This document shows, one piece after another, positions 23,276 through 30,209 of a stretch of 38,820 nucleotides of DNA. Within the stretch, counting starts at the first letter, position 1, and each line of letters opens with the position of its first letter. A model generated the notes under the pieces. It saw only the letters and a program-made list of their open reading frames with translations. It was not told the DNA's origin and did no database searches. Origin of the DNA: JBBTTS01 sp038064135 (GTDB taxonomy: Bacteria > Patescibacteriota > Saccharimonadia > Saccharimonadales > OMJO01); the NCBI GenBank assembly GCA_038064135.1, contig JBBTTS010000042.1:1-38820 (forward strand), written 5' to 3'. The translations under genes were made by a program, and so were the position numbers.

Positions 23276-23288
23276 TGAATTTTGCCCA

Positions 23289-23323
23289 CCTGTGCGTCAT
23301 TTTCTGCTAAAAATGCGCACAGG
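23289..23323. repeat. 14-bp hairpin between orphan RNA and pth
   Basis: CCTGTGCG-T-CATTTT (23289-23303) pairs with AAAATG-CGCACAGG (23310-23323) with one bulged T and a CTGCTA loop. A second small hairpin GGCG/CGCC follows at 23366-23378. They lie downstream of pth on the minus strand and downstream of the RNA gene on the plus strand; the rest of 23270-23409 shows no ORF. They may be part of pth 3' end formation or of a longer read-through form of the RNA. Confidence 0.55.
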
Positions 23324-23409
23324 CCTGCCTCGCACCGTCGTGCTCCGGCTCTCCAAAACGTCGCAGGCGTTTTTCGCCCTCTAGAGATCCTTTTTGTTTG
23401 GTGGCTTAA

Positions 23410-24045
23410 TTATATAAGCCATTTTCGGGTTTCGTCGCTAATATGGCCGCTGGCAATTAATTCATGCAACACTGATTCGACTTCATTTAATAGTTGATCA
23501 ATTTGCTTTTGTTGGCTTATGGTAAATTTTGAAAGTACAAAGTCGGCACTGTCTATTTGTTGGGGCGATTTTGGCCCAATGCCCACACGCACACGGCCAA
23601 AGTCTTCACCGCACTGCTGCATGACCGATTTAATTCCATTGTGCCCAGCATCACTACCACCAAACCGCATGCGTATTTGCCCCCAATCAATATCTAGATC
23701 ATCATGAACTACCAAAATATCTTTAGTGGCAATTTTATAAAATTGGGCTACTGTCTGAACAGCTTGGCCGCTTAGGTTCATCATGGTAGTTGGCTTTATG
23801 GCAAGTACCCTTGTATCGCCAATATTAAGTTGTGCTAAAGAGCATTTAAGGTCTTTTTTTTTCTGCCAGTTTGCGCCTAGGTTTTTGGCTAATTTATCAA
23901 CAGCTAAAAATCCGATGTTATGCCTTGTGCCGTCAAATTCTTTGCCTAAATTTCCTAGCCCAACGACTAATATTGTTTTATGCATACCCAGGCTATAAAG
24001 TGGTGCGGCGTTTCCGGCATTTGTGCGTTTAACAAACAATCCCAT
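23410..24045 (-). CDS. pth: Peptidyl-tRNA hydrolase
   Basis: Releases peptides from peptidyl-tRNAs that drop off ribosomes. Core motifs: ILVVGLGNLGKEFDGTRHNI with the catalytic histidine, KPTTMMNLSG, VVHDDLDIDWG with the acidic residue and GGSDAGHNGIKSV. The usual start would be the Met of MHKTILVVG at 23985. I prefer ATG 24045, because TATACT lies nine bases upstream with no Shine-Dalgarno, matching the leaderless layout of topA; this adds a 20-residue N-terminal extension ending AAPLYSLG. A still longer frame to 24093 has no support. The product is 211 residues, 191 from the later start. Confidence 0.92.
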   Translation of the reverse strand: MGLFVKRTNAGNAAPLYSLGMHKTILVVGLGNLGKEFDGTRHNIGFLAVDKLAKNLGANWQKKKDLKCSLAQLNIGDTRVLAIKPTTMMNLSGQAVQTVAQFYKIATKDILVVHDDLDIDWGQIRMRFGGSDAGHNGIKSVMQQCGEDFGRVRVGIGPKSPQQIDSADFVLSKFTISQQKQIDQLLNEVESVLHELIASGHISDETRKWLI

Positions 24046-24054
24046 ATGGCTAAT

Positions 24055-24060
24055 AGTATA
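24055..24060 (-). promoter_or_regulatory. Leaderless -10 box of pth
   Basis: TATACT on the minus strand nine bases before ATG 24045. It decides the start proposed for pth. Confidence 0.5.
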
Positions 24061-24131
24061 CGATAGATTGCCGACTTGTTGCCGATTGTTCAAATCCGAT
24101 TTTCGAAACTAAATCTCGGTAACAAGGGTAA

Positions 24132-24147
24132 AACAAATCAGATAGGT
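24132..24147 (+). repeat. 16-bp inverted repeat, left copy, flanking the LPXTG gene
   Basis: AACAAATCAGATAGGT. The exact inverse, ACCTATCTGATTTGTT, is at 25574-25589, so the two bracket the surface-protein gene and its hairpin. A perfect 16-base match at this distance is unlikely by chance. Confidence 0.8.
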
Positions 24148-24160
24148 GCATGGGCGGAGG

Positions 24161-24221
24161 GGTGCCAGAGAGGCAAACATTAGAAGCAGCCTTAGCTACA
24201 ACATGTTACCTCTCTGGCACC
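24161..24221. repeat. Long nested hairpin downstream of the LPXTG gene
   Basis: GGTGCCAGAGAGG (24161-24173) and CCTCTCTGGCACC (24209-24221) form a perfect 13-bp stem. The 35-base loop contains an inner AACAT/ATGTT pair. No U-run follows in the gene direction, so it is not a standard intrinsic terminator. Confidence 0.7.
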
Positions 24222-24326
24222 AAACTCACACCTTTTTACCCCTTGGGCCCTTGGGCCGTCTTGCCAACATCGACCACATTACGTAGCCGCTAATGGCAAT
24301 ACAACTGTAGACCCACTTCCATGTTG

Positions 24327-25421
24327 TCACACCGTTACGCGGCGACGGAGATTGTGCGTTCCGATGCCGATGAGTGTGGCAGCAATGCCAACCATTGCCA
24401 GGGGCAATGTTGACGATCCTGTTACTGGCAGCTGACCCTCGGGGGTCGGCGGCGTGGTGGGTGGGGTGGTTGGTGGGACCGGACATTCATCGGGGTTGCC
24501 GACGATGGCCAAGTCAATCGGTACTTCATTGCCGTTTGGGTCGAACAGCTTGATGTCGACTGGCTGCGCCAGCGACTTCAAAACAAGTTCGTCCCCTTCG
24601 ACAATGCTGTGAATTTGCCCTTCGATGACGACACGGAAGTTGCCTTCCAGGCCATCACGGTCGATAACCAAGATTCCGTCGAGCCGGTCGAGGCAGTTGG
24701 GCTGCCCGTGGAACACGGCCAATGGAACTGGAACGTGACACTCGGCTTCGCTGGGTGAGGTCATCGTCTTTTCATCGACTACTTCCTTGCCCTGGATGAG
24801 TTGGAGCATCACAGATTGCCCTACAGCCACCGAAATCGGTCCGACGACTTGGCTGGAGTTGGGCTCCAACTGTCCGTCGAACAAAACAGTGTCTGGGAGT
24901 GCAACAAGTTGCACTTGGGTAGGGCGATTGCCGTCGCCGGTGTTGATCGTGGCGTTGCCGTCACGGTCCTCACAGTTCAGGCTCTCAACCGCCAGGTTGA
25001 TCGATGGGATGATCGGGACAACGCAGTTTTCTTGCTTCGTGTGGGAAGCAATGTAACGTTTGTTGTCCTCGATAGTCCGCTTTCCGTTGGTCCAACCAAC
25101 GAGAACGGATGTTTCAACCTTCGTTCCAACCGGACCTTCGATAGTGATGGCCTTGCTGTTGATCGAGTCGCCGATGGCGACTTTGGTTCCCTGTACGAAC
25201 ACGCCAAGCGTGTCGTTCAGGACGACCATCTTCCAGGGTTCTTTATTCCAGTCAGCGACTGGATTCGTCAGAACCAAGACGGCGCTGTATACACCAGTGT
25301 TGGTGTCACAATTGCCGTCGCTGGACGGGTCGGGGTGCCACGCGAATGCGGCACCGGCGGTAAGTGCAATTGTCGTAACGACAACGGCACCCATGACGGA
25401 AAATCTAACGAAAAGTTTCAC
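24327..25421 (-). CDS. LPXTG-type secreted surface protein with three cysteine-bounded modules
   Basis: A 364-residue exported protein. GTG 25421, preceded by AAAGGAAAG, gives a clean signal peptide (MKLFVRFSVMGAVVVTTIAL onward, cleavage near AFA-WHP). The body holds three modules of roughly 90 residues, each opening with a cysteine near GNCDTNTG, LNCEDRDG and PNCLDRLDG and closing with NCVVP, ECHVP and ECPVP, suggesting one disulfide per module. A Pro/Thr linker leads to the sorting signal QLPVTG, a hydrophobic helix and NLRRR. Sortases would attach it to peptidoglycan; no sortase is in this window. The gene is GC-richer than its neighbours, looks actinobacterial in style and sits between 16-bp inverted repeats, so transfer is likely. 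Confidence 0.85.
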   Translation of the reverse strand: MKLFVRFSVMGAVVVTTIALTAGAAFAWHPDPSSDGNCDTNTGVYSAVLVLTNPVADWNKEPWKMVVLNDTLGVFVQGTKVAIGDSINSKAITIEGPVGTKVETSVLVGWTNGKRTIEDNKRYIASHTKQENCVVPIIPSINLAVESLNCEDRDGNATINTGDGNRPTQVQLVALPDTVLFDGQLEPNSSQVVGPISVAVGQSVMLQLIQGKEVVDEKTMTSPSEAECHVPVPLAVFHGQPNCLDRLDGILVIDRDGLEGNFRVVIEGQIHSIVEGDELVLKSLAQPVDIKLFDPNGNEVPIDLAIVGNPDECPVPPTTPPTTPPTPEGQLPVTGSSTLPLAMVGIAATLIGIGTHNLRRRVTV

Positions 25422-25573
25422 AACTTTCCTTTCAGGTTTGGGCTGGTTGGGGGGTGTGTGCAAAAAACAGTGCTCAAGTAGAGAGCGCCAGAACCATAAA
25501 ATACTAGACAATTTAATTACTAGTATTACAATGCTAGCGCTCACTACGAACGTATCTGTTCTTTACTAAAAAT

Positions 25574-25589
25574 ACCTATCTGATTTGTT
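25574..25589 (-). repeat. 16-bp inverted repeat, right copy, flanking the LPXTG gene
   Basis: Exact inverse of the copy at 24132-24147. It lies upstream of the LPXTG gene and just past the terminator of the small RNA described next. Confidence 0.8.
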
Positions 25590-25615
25590 AAGGTGCTAAC
25601 ATTCGCTGTTTAGCG

Positions 25616-25648
25616 AAAAAAATCTGGCTTCCTAAGGGGTAGCCAGAT
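25616..25648 (-). terminator. Intrinsic terminator of the small RNA
   Basis: Minus-strand ATCTGGCT, an 11-base loop, AGCCAGAT, then seven T. A textbook terminator; it would also stop read-through from der. Confidence 0.88.
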
Positions 25649-25765
25649 ATAAAAAGAGATTCAATTTACACCGTTGGCCGACCCGGTTACGCTACTAGCT
25701 CCCCTTACCTTAAGCGTCCAAATACAAGGTAAGATTCATCACTGTCGCCTGATTCAATTGTTAAC
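25616..25765 (-). ncRNA. Orphan small RNA gene of about 150 nt downstream of der
   Basis: A consensus promoter directly after the der stop and an intrinsic terminator define a transcript of about 150 nt with no ORF. Visible pairing: CTTACCTT/AAGGTAAG (plus coordinates 25704-25711 and 25726-25733) with a 14-base loop, then the terminator stem. The terminator loop contains CCCCTTA, complementary to TAAGGGG that overlaps the end of the first hairpin (plus coordinates 25701-25707), so a pseudoknot or alternative fold is possible. I see no match to SRP, 6S, RNase P or a known riboswitch core. It lies between der and the LPXTG island and could be an independent sRNA or an attenuated leader. Confidence 0.65.
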
Positions 25766-25771
25766 AGTAAC

Positions 25772-25800
25772 ATTATAGCATCAGACCGTAAGAAAGTCAA
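25772..25800 (-). promoter_or_regulatory. Consensus promoter of the small RNA
   Basis: Minus-strand TTGACT (25800-25795), exactly 17 bases, TATAAT (25777-25772). One of the best promoters in the window, three bases past the der stop. Confidence 0.9.
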
Positions 25801-25802
25801 TA

Positions 25803-27149
25803 CTATTCTGGGCGGGTGCCGTGTTTGTGGGTGACGTGCTTTTCGATAAACCAAAACTTAATTGGAGTGCCGGCAAAACCGTATTCTTCGCGTAGTAGTC
25901 GCTCCATATAGCGTTTGTAACTCCAGTGCAAAAACTTGGTGTGGGCACCGAATACTTTAAAGCTGGGGATTGGGTTGTCGTCTTCTTGCACGATGTAGTT
26001 GAGTTTTGGCGCGCGGTTTTTGAGCCCGGCTGGAGGGTGCTTGTATGTAACGCGTTTTAGCCAGCGGTTTAACTCGGTAGTTTTAATTCTCTTCCCTCGT
26101 TCTTCAACTATTTCTAGAGTTTGCTCGAACAGCTTAGTGATATTTTGGCCAGTAACCGAGCTAGTGATAATCATGGTAGCCCAAGGCACAAAGTCATAGG
26201 TGTGACGTAGCTTGGCGGCTAGTTGGTCGCGGGTATATGGTGTTTTTTCGTCCAAGGCGTCCCATTTACTTATAACTAAGATAAGTCCCTTACCCGCTTC
26301 CTTGATCATTCCGGCGATTTTTTGGTCGAGAGCTACATTGAGCTCGTTTACGTCCATAAGTAGCAAGCAAACATCGGCTTGTTCGATGGCGCTAATGGTG
26401 CGCATAACACTGAACTGCTCAATGCCCCGCTCTATCTTGCCGCTTCGGCGAATGCCGGCGGTGTCGAGCAGTTCGATTTCTTTGCCTTGAAATTTAATAA
26501 TGGTACGGTTGATATCACGCGTGGTGCCAGCGCGGTCGGCTACTATTGCTTGCTGTTTTTTAGCGAGTGCATTAAAAAGCTGGCTTTTACCTACGTTGGG
26601 TCGACCCAAAATGGCCAAGTATAAGCGGTCGTCGGCCTGCTTGATGCTTGCTCTGGGCATAGCATCGGTACTTTGTTGCAAAAGTTCGCCTACCCCACGA
26701 TTTTGACTGGCACTTGTTAGGATAATTTGTTTGATGCCCAGCCGCTGAAAGTCTTCGGCATTACTCTTTGGTAATTTGTCGTGTTTGTTGACCACCAAAA
26801 ATACAGGCTTTTTACTTTTGAGGGCCAGTTTGGCTACGCGCCGATCTTCTTCGCTAATGGCTGCATCGGCCTCGATAACTACCCAAATAATATCGGCGCT
26901 ATCTGTTGCCTGAGTAATTTGCTCTTGAATTGTGAGCTCGAACTCATCTTCTGCCGATTTCATGCCGGCGGTATCAATAATCCAAAAATCCTTGTTGTTA
27001 AAGCTGGCCTTGGCCCAAATAGCATCACGAGTTGTCCCAGCCTCTTGCGCAACAATAGCCTCACGGCGCCGTAAAACAGAGTTGAACAGGCTACTCTTGC
27101 CAACATTGGCTCGGCCTACGATTGCGACTATTGCTGCTTTATTAGCCAT
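25803..27149 (-). CDS. der: Ribosome-associated GTPase Der (EngA)
   Basis: A 448-residue double GTPase needed for 50S subunit maturation. The first G domain has VGRANVGKSSLFNS, the G2/G3 region with DTAGM and the G4 VVNKHD; the second has LGRPNVGKSQLFNAL, LLDTAGIRRSG and VISKWD. The C-terminal KH-like domain follows (about 355-448), including KHPPAGLKNRAPKLNYIVQ and FGAHTKFLHWSYKRYMERLL. All nucleotide-binding motifs are intact and the length is normal. It is divergent from the orphan gene at 27250 and is followed by the small RNA promoter, so it is probably monocistronic. Confidence 0.95.
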   Translation of the reverse strand: MANKAAIVAIVGRANVGKSSLFNSVLRRREAIVAQEAGTTRDAIWAKASFNNKDFWIIDTAGMKSAEDEFELTIQEQITQATDSADIIWVVIEADAAISEEDRRVAKLALKSKKPVFLVVNKHDKLPKSNAEDFQRLGIKQIILTSASQNRGVGELLQQSTDAMPRASIKQADDRLYLAILGRPNVGKSQLFNALAKKQQAIVADRAGTTRDINRTIIKFQGKEIELLDTAGIRRSGKIERGIEQFSVMRTISAIEQADVCLLLMDVNELNVALDQKIAGMIKEAGKGLILVISKWDALDEKTPYTRDQLAAKLRHTYDFVPWATMIITSSVTGQNITKLFEQTLEIVEERGKRIKTTELNRWLKRVTYKHPPAGLKNRAPKLNYIVQEDDNPIPSFKVFGAHTKFLHWSYKRYMERLLREEYGFAGTPIKFWFIEKHVTHKHGTRPE

Positions 27150-27199
27150 ACTACTTTCTGAACTAGTGGTGTAGTGTTACTGTCCGAACACATCATTAA

Positions 27200-27228
27200 T
27201 TGATTATTTTTCATTTTCATTATACAAT
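27200..27228 (+). promoter_or_regulatory. Promoter of the 629-aa orphan gene
   Basis: TTGATT (27200-27205), 17 bases, TACAAT (27223-27228), about 15 bases of leader before ATG 27250. Confidence 0.75.
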
Positions 27229-27249
27229 ATATCGAATTAAATTAAAAAC

Positions 27250-29139
27250 ATGACTCCATTATACGAGACAGACTTCGCGTTAAGACTTGATTCAATCAGA
27301 GCTGAAGAAACTTTTAACCATGTACTAGACATGGCACTAGATTTTTGCTTGCGAGATAGAGCCACATTTGACAGTCACCTCAAGGCAATACAAGAAGACT
27401 CCGAAAACTACGATCCAGTGATGTTGACGCTGGGTACTTGGGGGTTTCAGTCTATTTTAAATAATCAGGAATTAGAGAACGATTTTGAACCTTTGTCTAA
27501 GTTAAGAGTAGATGATGCTCTCAAGCACCCTCTACGCTATTCTGATCCACTCGATAAAGGTATTCTTGAAAGGATTGAAGCATTTGGCAGATCGGTGATT
27601 GATGAAGCGTTTGTTAGCCTTGGTGAACCGGCTGCGGAGATTATTGAAAGTTATAAATTTCATCAAGATGACAAGAGAATCCTGAATGAAATATACAAAT
27701 TAGTAGCTAACGCTAGAGACAAAGGAAAAGAAAAACAAACCGTAAATAACGAAGAAGATACTGAAGATTTAAGTGGAATAATTAGTTTACTAGATTTGAC
27801 CACACACGAGGATGTCGTTTATGTAGCTGATCTACCGGGTAATAGCGAGATAGCAGATGCCGTAGAAACTATAGAAATAGCACTACACGGCACAGAAGAG
27901 CCACAACTTTCCGAACCTAGTTACGAATATCATCCATTTCAAAGTTCTCCTCGAATGTATGGCATTTATCCAAATTTTCAACTTTTGCCAAATTGTTTGG
28001 GTGTGTCTATACTGGCTGCTGCATGTTTAGAAAAAGCAGGGATTCCTTATCTACATGCTGGTGTTGTTATGTCAATATCGGAAGTTATATCAGTAATAAC
28101 GAGTACGATAAGTGAACAACTAAAAAAGCAAGTTTCTGTTAATGGAGTGGTGTCAGACGAACATGTAGCGTCCGTAATTGAAAGAAACTTAGCTAATATG
28201 AAAAGTGAAGATAATGATCAACCTGTTCATGACGTTGTGGTGGCAAAGCTAAAAAATGCTTATCCAGGTCTAGATTTAATATGGCGAATTTGTGACCCTA
28301 ATTATATGACTACAGGTACTTATATTCACGACGAACAAGAAAAAATTAGTAATATTTATAATAATGTAACATCACCAAACGCATTAATACCCAATACCCA
28401 AATATTAAATATTAGCAAACGAATTGTGGAATTAGTTGATTTATCTATTGCGCTAGACATGCTGACAGAAATAAACACTCTAGAGTCTGCTGAATCGTTT
28501 CTTGACACTCTAGTTGAAAAGTTTGATTCTGGTAAAGATTGGCAAAGTCACTACTATACATATATACAAAGTATTTTTAAAAGTAAAAATGGGTTTGGCG
28601 GTTTCGCAGACTATTTGGTAAGCTTTTTGACTAAAAATAACACTAGAAAACAAAAAAATGAAGAACTAAGAAGATTATATAGATCATCAATGTTAAACTT
28701 TTTAAGTGAACAAGAACCTAAAGAGGTTTTCGATAGGATTAAAAAAGATTCAGCTTACAGAATAAGGCGTATCGAAGATCTGTATGTTATCCCTCATGTT
28801 ATTTATTATCGTATGTATTTGCTGTTTGCTAATATGGTTCGTGATGGATATGTTGATGGTCCTCACCCAGCCCTAGAATTTGGTCAACCACATTTCCGAA
28901 TTGGCGCGGCAGTATTAAATGAGTATGCTACACGTTTGAATTATCAATTTCCGGCAAACTTTTGGAACAACTATTTTCCAAGCAGTGCTAGCTTTACAGA
29001 TCATATACCTAAACCAGAAGACCCTAATCATCAGCGCTCGAGAGCCAGCCATTTAGGAAAGTTGGTTATGGCTAGAAGATTGCAATATCGTGGTAAAAGT
29101 GGTATTATTTCGAAGTTCCTAGAGCAGGAGCGCCGCTAA
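27250..29139 (+). CDS. Large orphan protein, hypothetical
   Basis: A 629-residue, largely helical soluble protein that I do not recognise; no signal peptide or convincing membrane helix. Around residues 250-275 it reads LPNCLGVSILAAACLEKAGI then PYLHAGVV. A cysteine at a helix start followed by a His recalls transglutaminase-like or SirB1-like folds, but the third catalytic residue cannot be placed, so this is only a hint. An acidic low-complexity stretch (about 155-175, with NNEEDTED) splits the N-terminal and middle parts. The basic C-terminus has MARRLQYRGK. It is AT-rich like the core genome and has its own promoter. Its stop codon lies within a CCGCT-AAT-AGCGG hairpin. Confidence 0.6.
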   Translation: MTPLYETDFALRLDSIRAEETFNHVLDMALDFCLRDRATFDSHLKAIQEDSENYDPVMLTLGTWGFQSILNNQELENDFEPLSKLRVDDALKHPLRYSDPLDKGILERIEAFGRSVIDEAFVSLGEPAAEIIESYKFHQDDKRILNEIYKLVANARDKGKEKQTVNNEEDTEDLSGIISLLDLTTHEDVVYVADLPGNSEIADAVETIEIALHGTEEPQLSEPSYEYHPFQSSPRMYGIYPNFQLLPNCLGVSILAAACLEKAGIPYLHAGVVMSISEVISVITSTISEQLKKQVSVNGVVSDEHVASVIERNLANMKSEDNDQPVHDVVVAKLKNAYPGLDLIWRICDPNYMTTGTYIHDEQEKISNIYNNVTSPNALIPNTQILNISKRIVELVDLSIALDMLTEINTLESAESFLDTLVEKFDSGKDWQSHYYTYIQSIFKSKNGFGGFADYLVSFLTKNNTRKQKNEELRRLYRSSMLNFLSEQEPKEVFDRIKKDSAYRIRRIEDLYVIPHVIYYRMYLLFANMVRDGYVDGPHPALEFGQPHFRIGAAVLNEYATRLNYQFPANFWNNYFPSSASFTDHIPKPEDPNHQRSRASHLGKLVMARRLQYRGKSGIISKFLEQERR

Positions 29140-29167
29140 TAGCGGAAAGTGAGAGGAATCTCAAAAA

Positions 29168-29341
29168 ATGGCTGTCAACAAAGCCGACTTGGAACGGCTC
29201 ATGAACGAGGCCGGTGTCGGAGAGCGTACACGCAAAAAGTTGCGTGAAGCAAATGCTTCCACTGACGCAGTCCCCAGCTCTGCAGCACCCGTGGGCCGTG
29301 GTTCTGACCACGACACAACCCCGGGGCCAGTCCAGCTGTAG
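29168..29341 (+). CDS. 57-residue GC-rich ORF, hypothetical
   Basis: Starts MAVNKADLERLMNEAGVGER and ends with PGPVQL at a TAG; AGAGGA lies about ten bases before ATG 29168. The first 30 residues can form a charged helix or helix-turn-helix (TRKKLREANAS), the rest is Pro/Ser/Gly-rich and disordered. The base composition is far GC-richer than the genes on both sides, which together with the Shine-Dalgarno supports a real, recently acquired small gene. It starts 28 bases after the 629-aa gene and is followed after eight bases by a long nested hairpin. No family is recognised. Confidence 0.5.
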   Translation: MAVNKADLERLMNEAGVGERTRKKLREANASTDAVPSSAAPVGRGSDHDTTPGPVQL

Positions 29342-29348
29342 ATGTTTC

Positions 29349-29438
29349 GACAATGTCGGAGGTGCTTTTGAGAAAGTGATAGGTGAAGTTAATTTGCCAA
29401 GCAAAAATCACAAAATCCAAAAGCACCTCCACATTGTC
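29349..29438. repeat. Long nested hairpin after the 57-aa ORF
   Basis: GACAATGT-C-GGAGGTGCTTTT (29349-29369) pairs with AAAAGCACCTCC-ACATTGTC (29419-29438): 20 bp with one bulged C. Inside the 49-base loop are GTGAT (29376)/ATCAC (29407) and TTTGC-CAA-GCAAA (29393-29405), so nearly the whole segment can fold into one rod. No U-run follows. The bases from 29439 to the next gene at 29514 show nothing further. Confidence 0.75.
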
Positions 29439-29513
29439 CATTATACTTGGCACACCCTCTCCCACTTCTTCTTGCTCTAGGTTCTTTTCTTTTAAAGTAC
29501 ATTCAACAAATTA

Positions 29514-30194
29514 TTACGAAACAATAACACGTTCAGAATGTAAAATATCGGGTTCAGTAGCTACTAAATCTATCATGTGCTGCCATAGATTTGGCAATAG
29601 TACTTCGCTGGCCGGGCAATAGGCGTAATCACCATAATAACTTTTTTCTGCTCGTGGGCATTGCCTATATGCTTGGTCCTCAAGTTCTTCGTCGGGATAA
29701 ATAATCAATTCACCATTCGAATTTTCAGATATGCGAAACGGACTGTAATTACCATTTCCACGATAATAAGCAGTTACAAGTGAATATGATTCTTCAAAGA
29801 TACGATTAATTTCGTTCGGCATTTTCGCTAAAAATTTTACTAATTCATCGTAAACTTGAGGGGATTTTAATAAATTAATCAACTCGTTAATATTATTCTG
29901 ACGATTACCTTTTATGCAAAACTCTTGGTAAGCACGAACCGAATAGCCTAATATTCTTCCGCAAATCATGTATCCATTCCTGATAGCATCTGATTTTGTG
30001 CCTTTGCTTTCTTGAACAAATCTGCCATAACATTTCATGGCCATTGTTTCAAATGGATCAAGTTCACTTGGTAAGTAAGGTGATGCACTGATGTCTGGTG
30101 CTGGACCGTGTTTTATAGCTAAATTTCCATAGCGTCCAACCAAGCGCTGTTGCGCTTCGAACATATCTTTAGGTTTAGTTTCAAATTCTGACAT
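29514..30194 (-). CDS. Hypothetical soluble protein
   Basis: A 226-residue protein with no membrane segment or signal; not recognised. The N-terminal half is helical (KDMFEAQQRLVGRYGNLAIK, then AMKCYGRFVQESKGTK). The C-terminal half contains cysteines in QCPRAEKSYYGDYAYCPASE that might bind metal, though only two are close together. Its -10 box overlaps the stop of the upstream pseudouridine synthase gene and lies nine bases from the ATG, so it can be transcribed separately as a leaderless mRNA. Function unknown. Confidence 0.55.
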   Translation of the reverse strand: MSEFETKPKDMFEAQQRLVGRYGNLAIKHGPAPDISASPYLPSELDPFETMAMKCYGRFVQESKGTKSDAIRNGYMICGRILGYSVRAYQEFCIKGNRQNNINELINLLKSPQVYDELVKFLAKMPNEINRIFEESYSLVTAYYRGNGNYSPFRISENSNGELIIYPDEELEDQAYRQCPRAEKSYYGDYAYCPASEVLLPNLWQHMIDLVATEPDILHSERVIVS

Positions 30195-30203
30195 AAGGAG
30201 TTG

Positions 30204-30209
30204 ATTGTA
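30204..30209 (-). promoter_or_regulatory. Leaderless -10 box of the hypothetical gene at 29514-30194
   Basis: TACAAT on the minus strand, nine bases before the ATG at 30194, directly next to the stop codon of the preceding gene. Confidence 0.4.

Noticed and set aside
22974..23300. 108-codon minus-strand ORF
   Set aside because: It runs antisense through the structured RNA gene, has no Shine-Dalgarno and an unnatural Arg/His-rich sequence with no domain pattern.
22873..23400. RNase P RNA or tmRNA at this locus
   Set aside because: Size and promoter fit, but I found no GAGGAAAGTCC-type core, no ACAGAA-type segment, no tRNA-like T arm and no CCA end on either strand.
24161..24221. Integron attC site
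   Set aside because: Large folded inverted repeat but no RYYYAAC/GTTRRRY core pair and no integrase in the window.
24801..25481. 226-codon plus-strand ORF opposite the LPXTG gene
   Set aside because: Antisense frame kept open by GC-rich composition; the minus-strand frame has signal peptide, modules and sorting signal.
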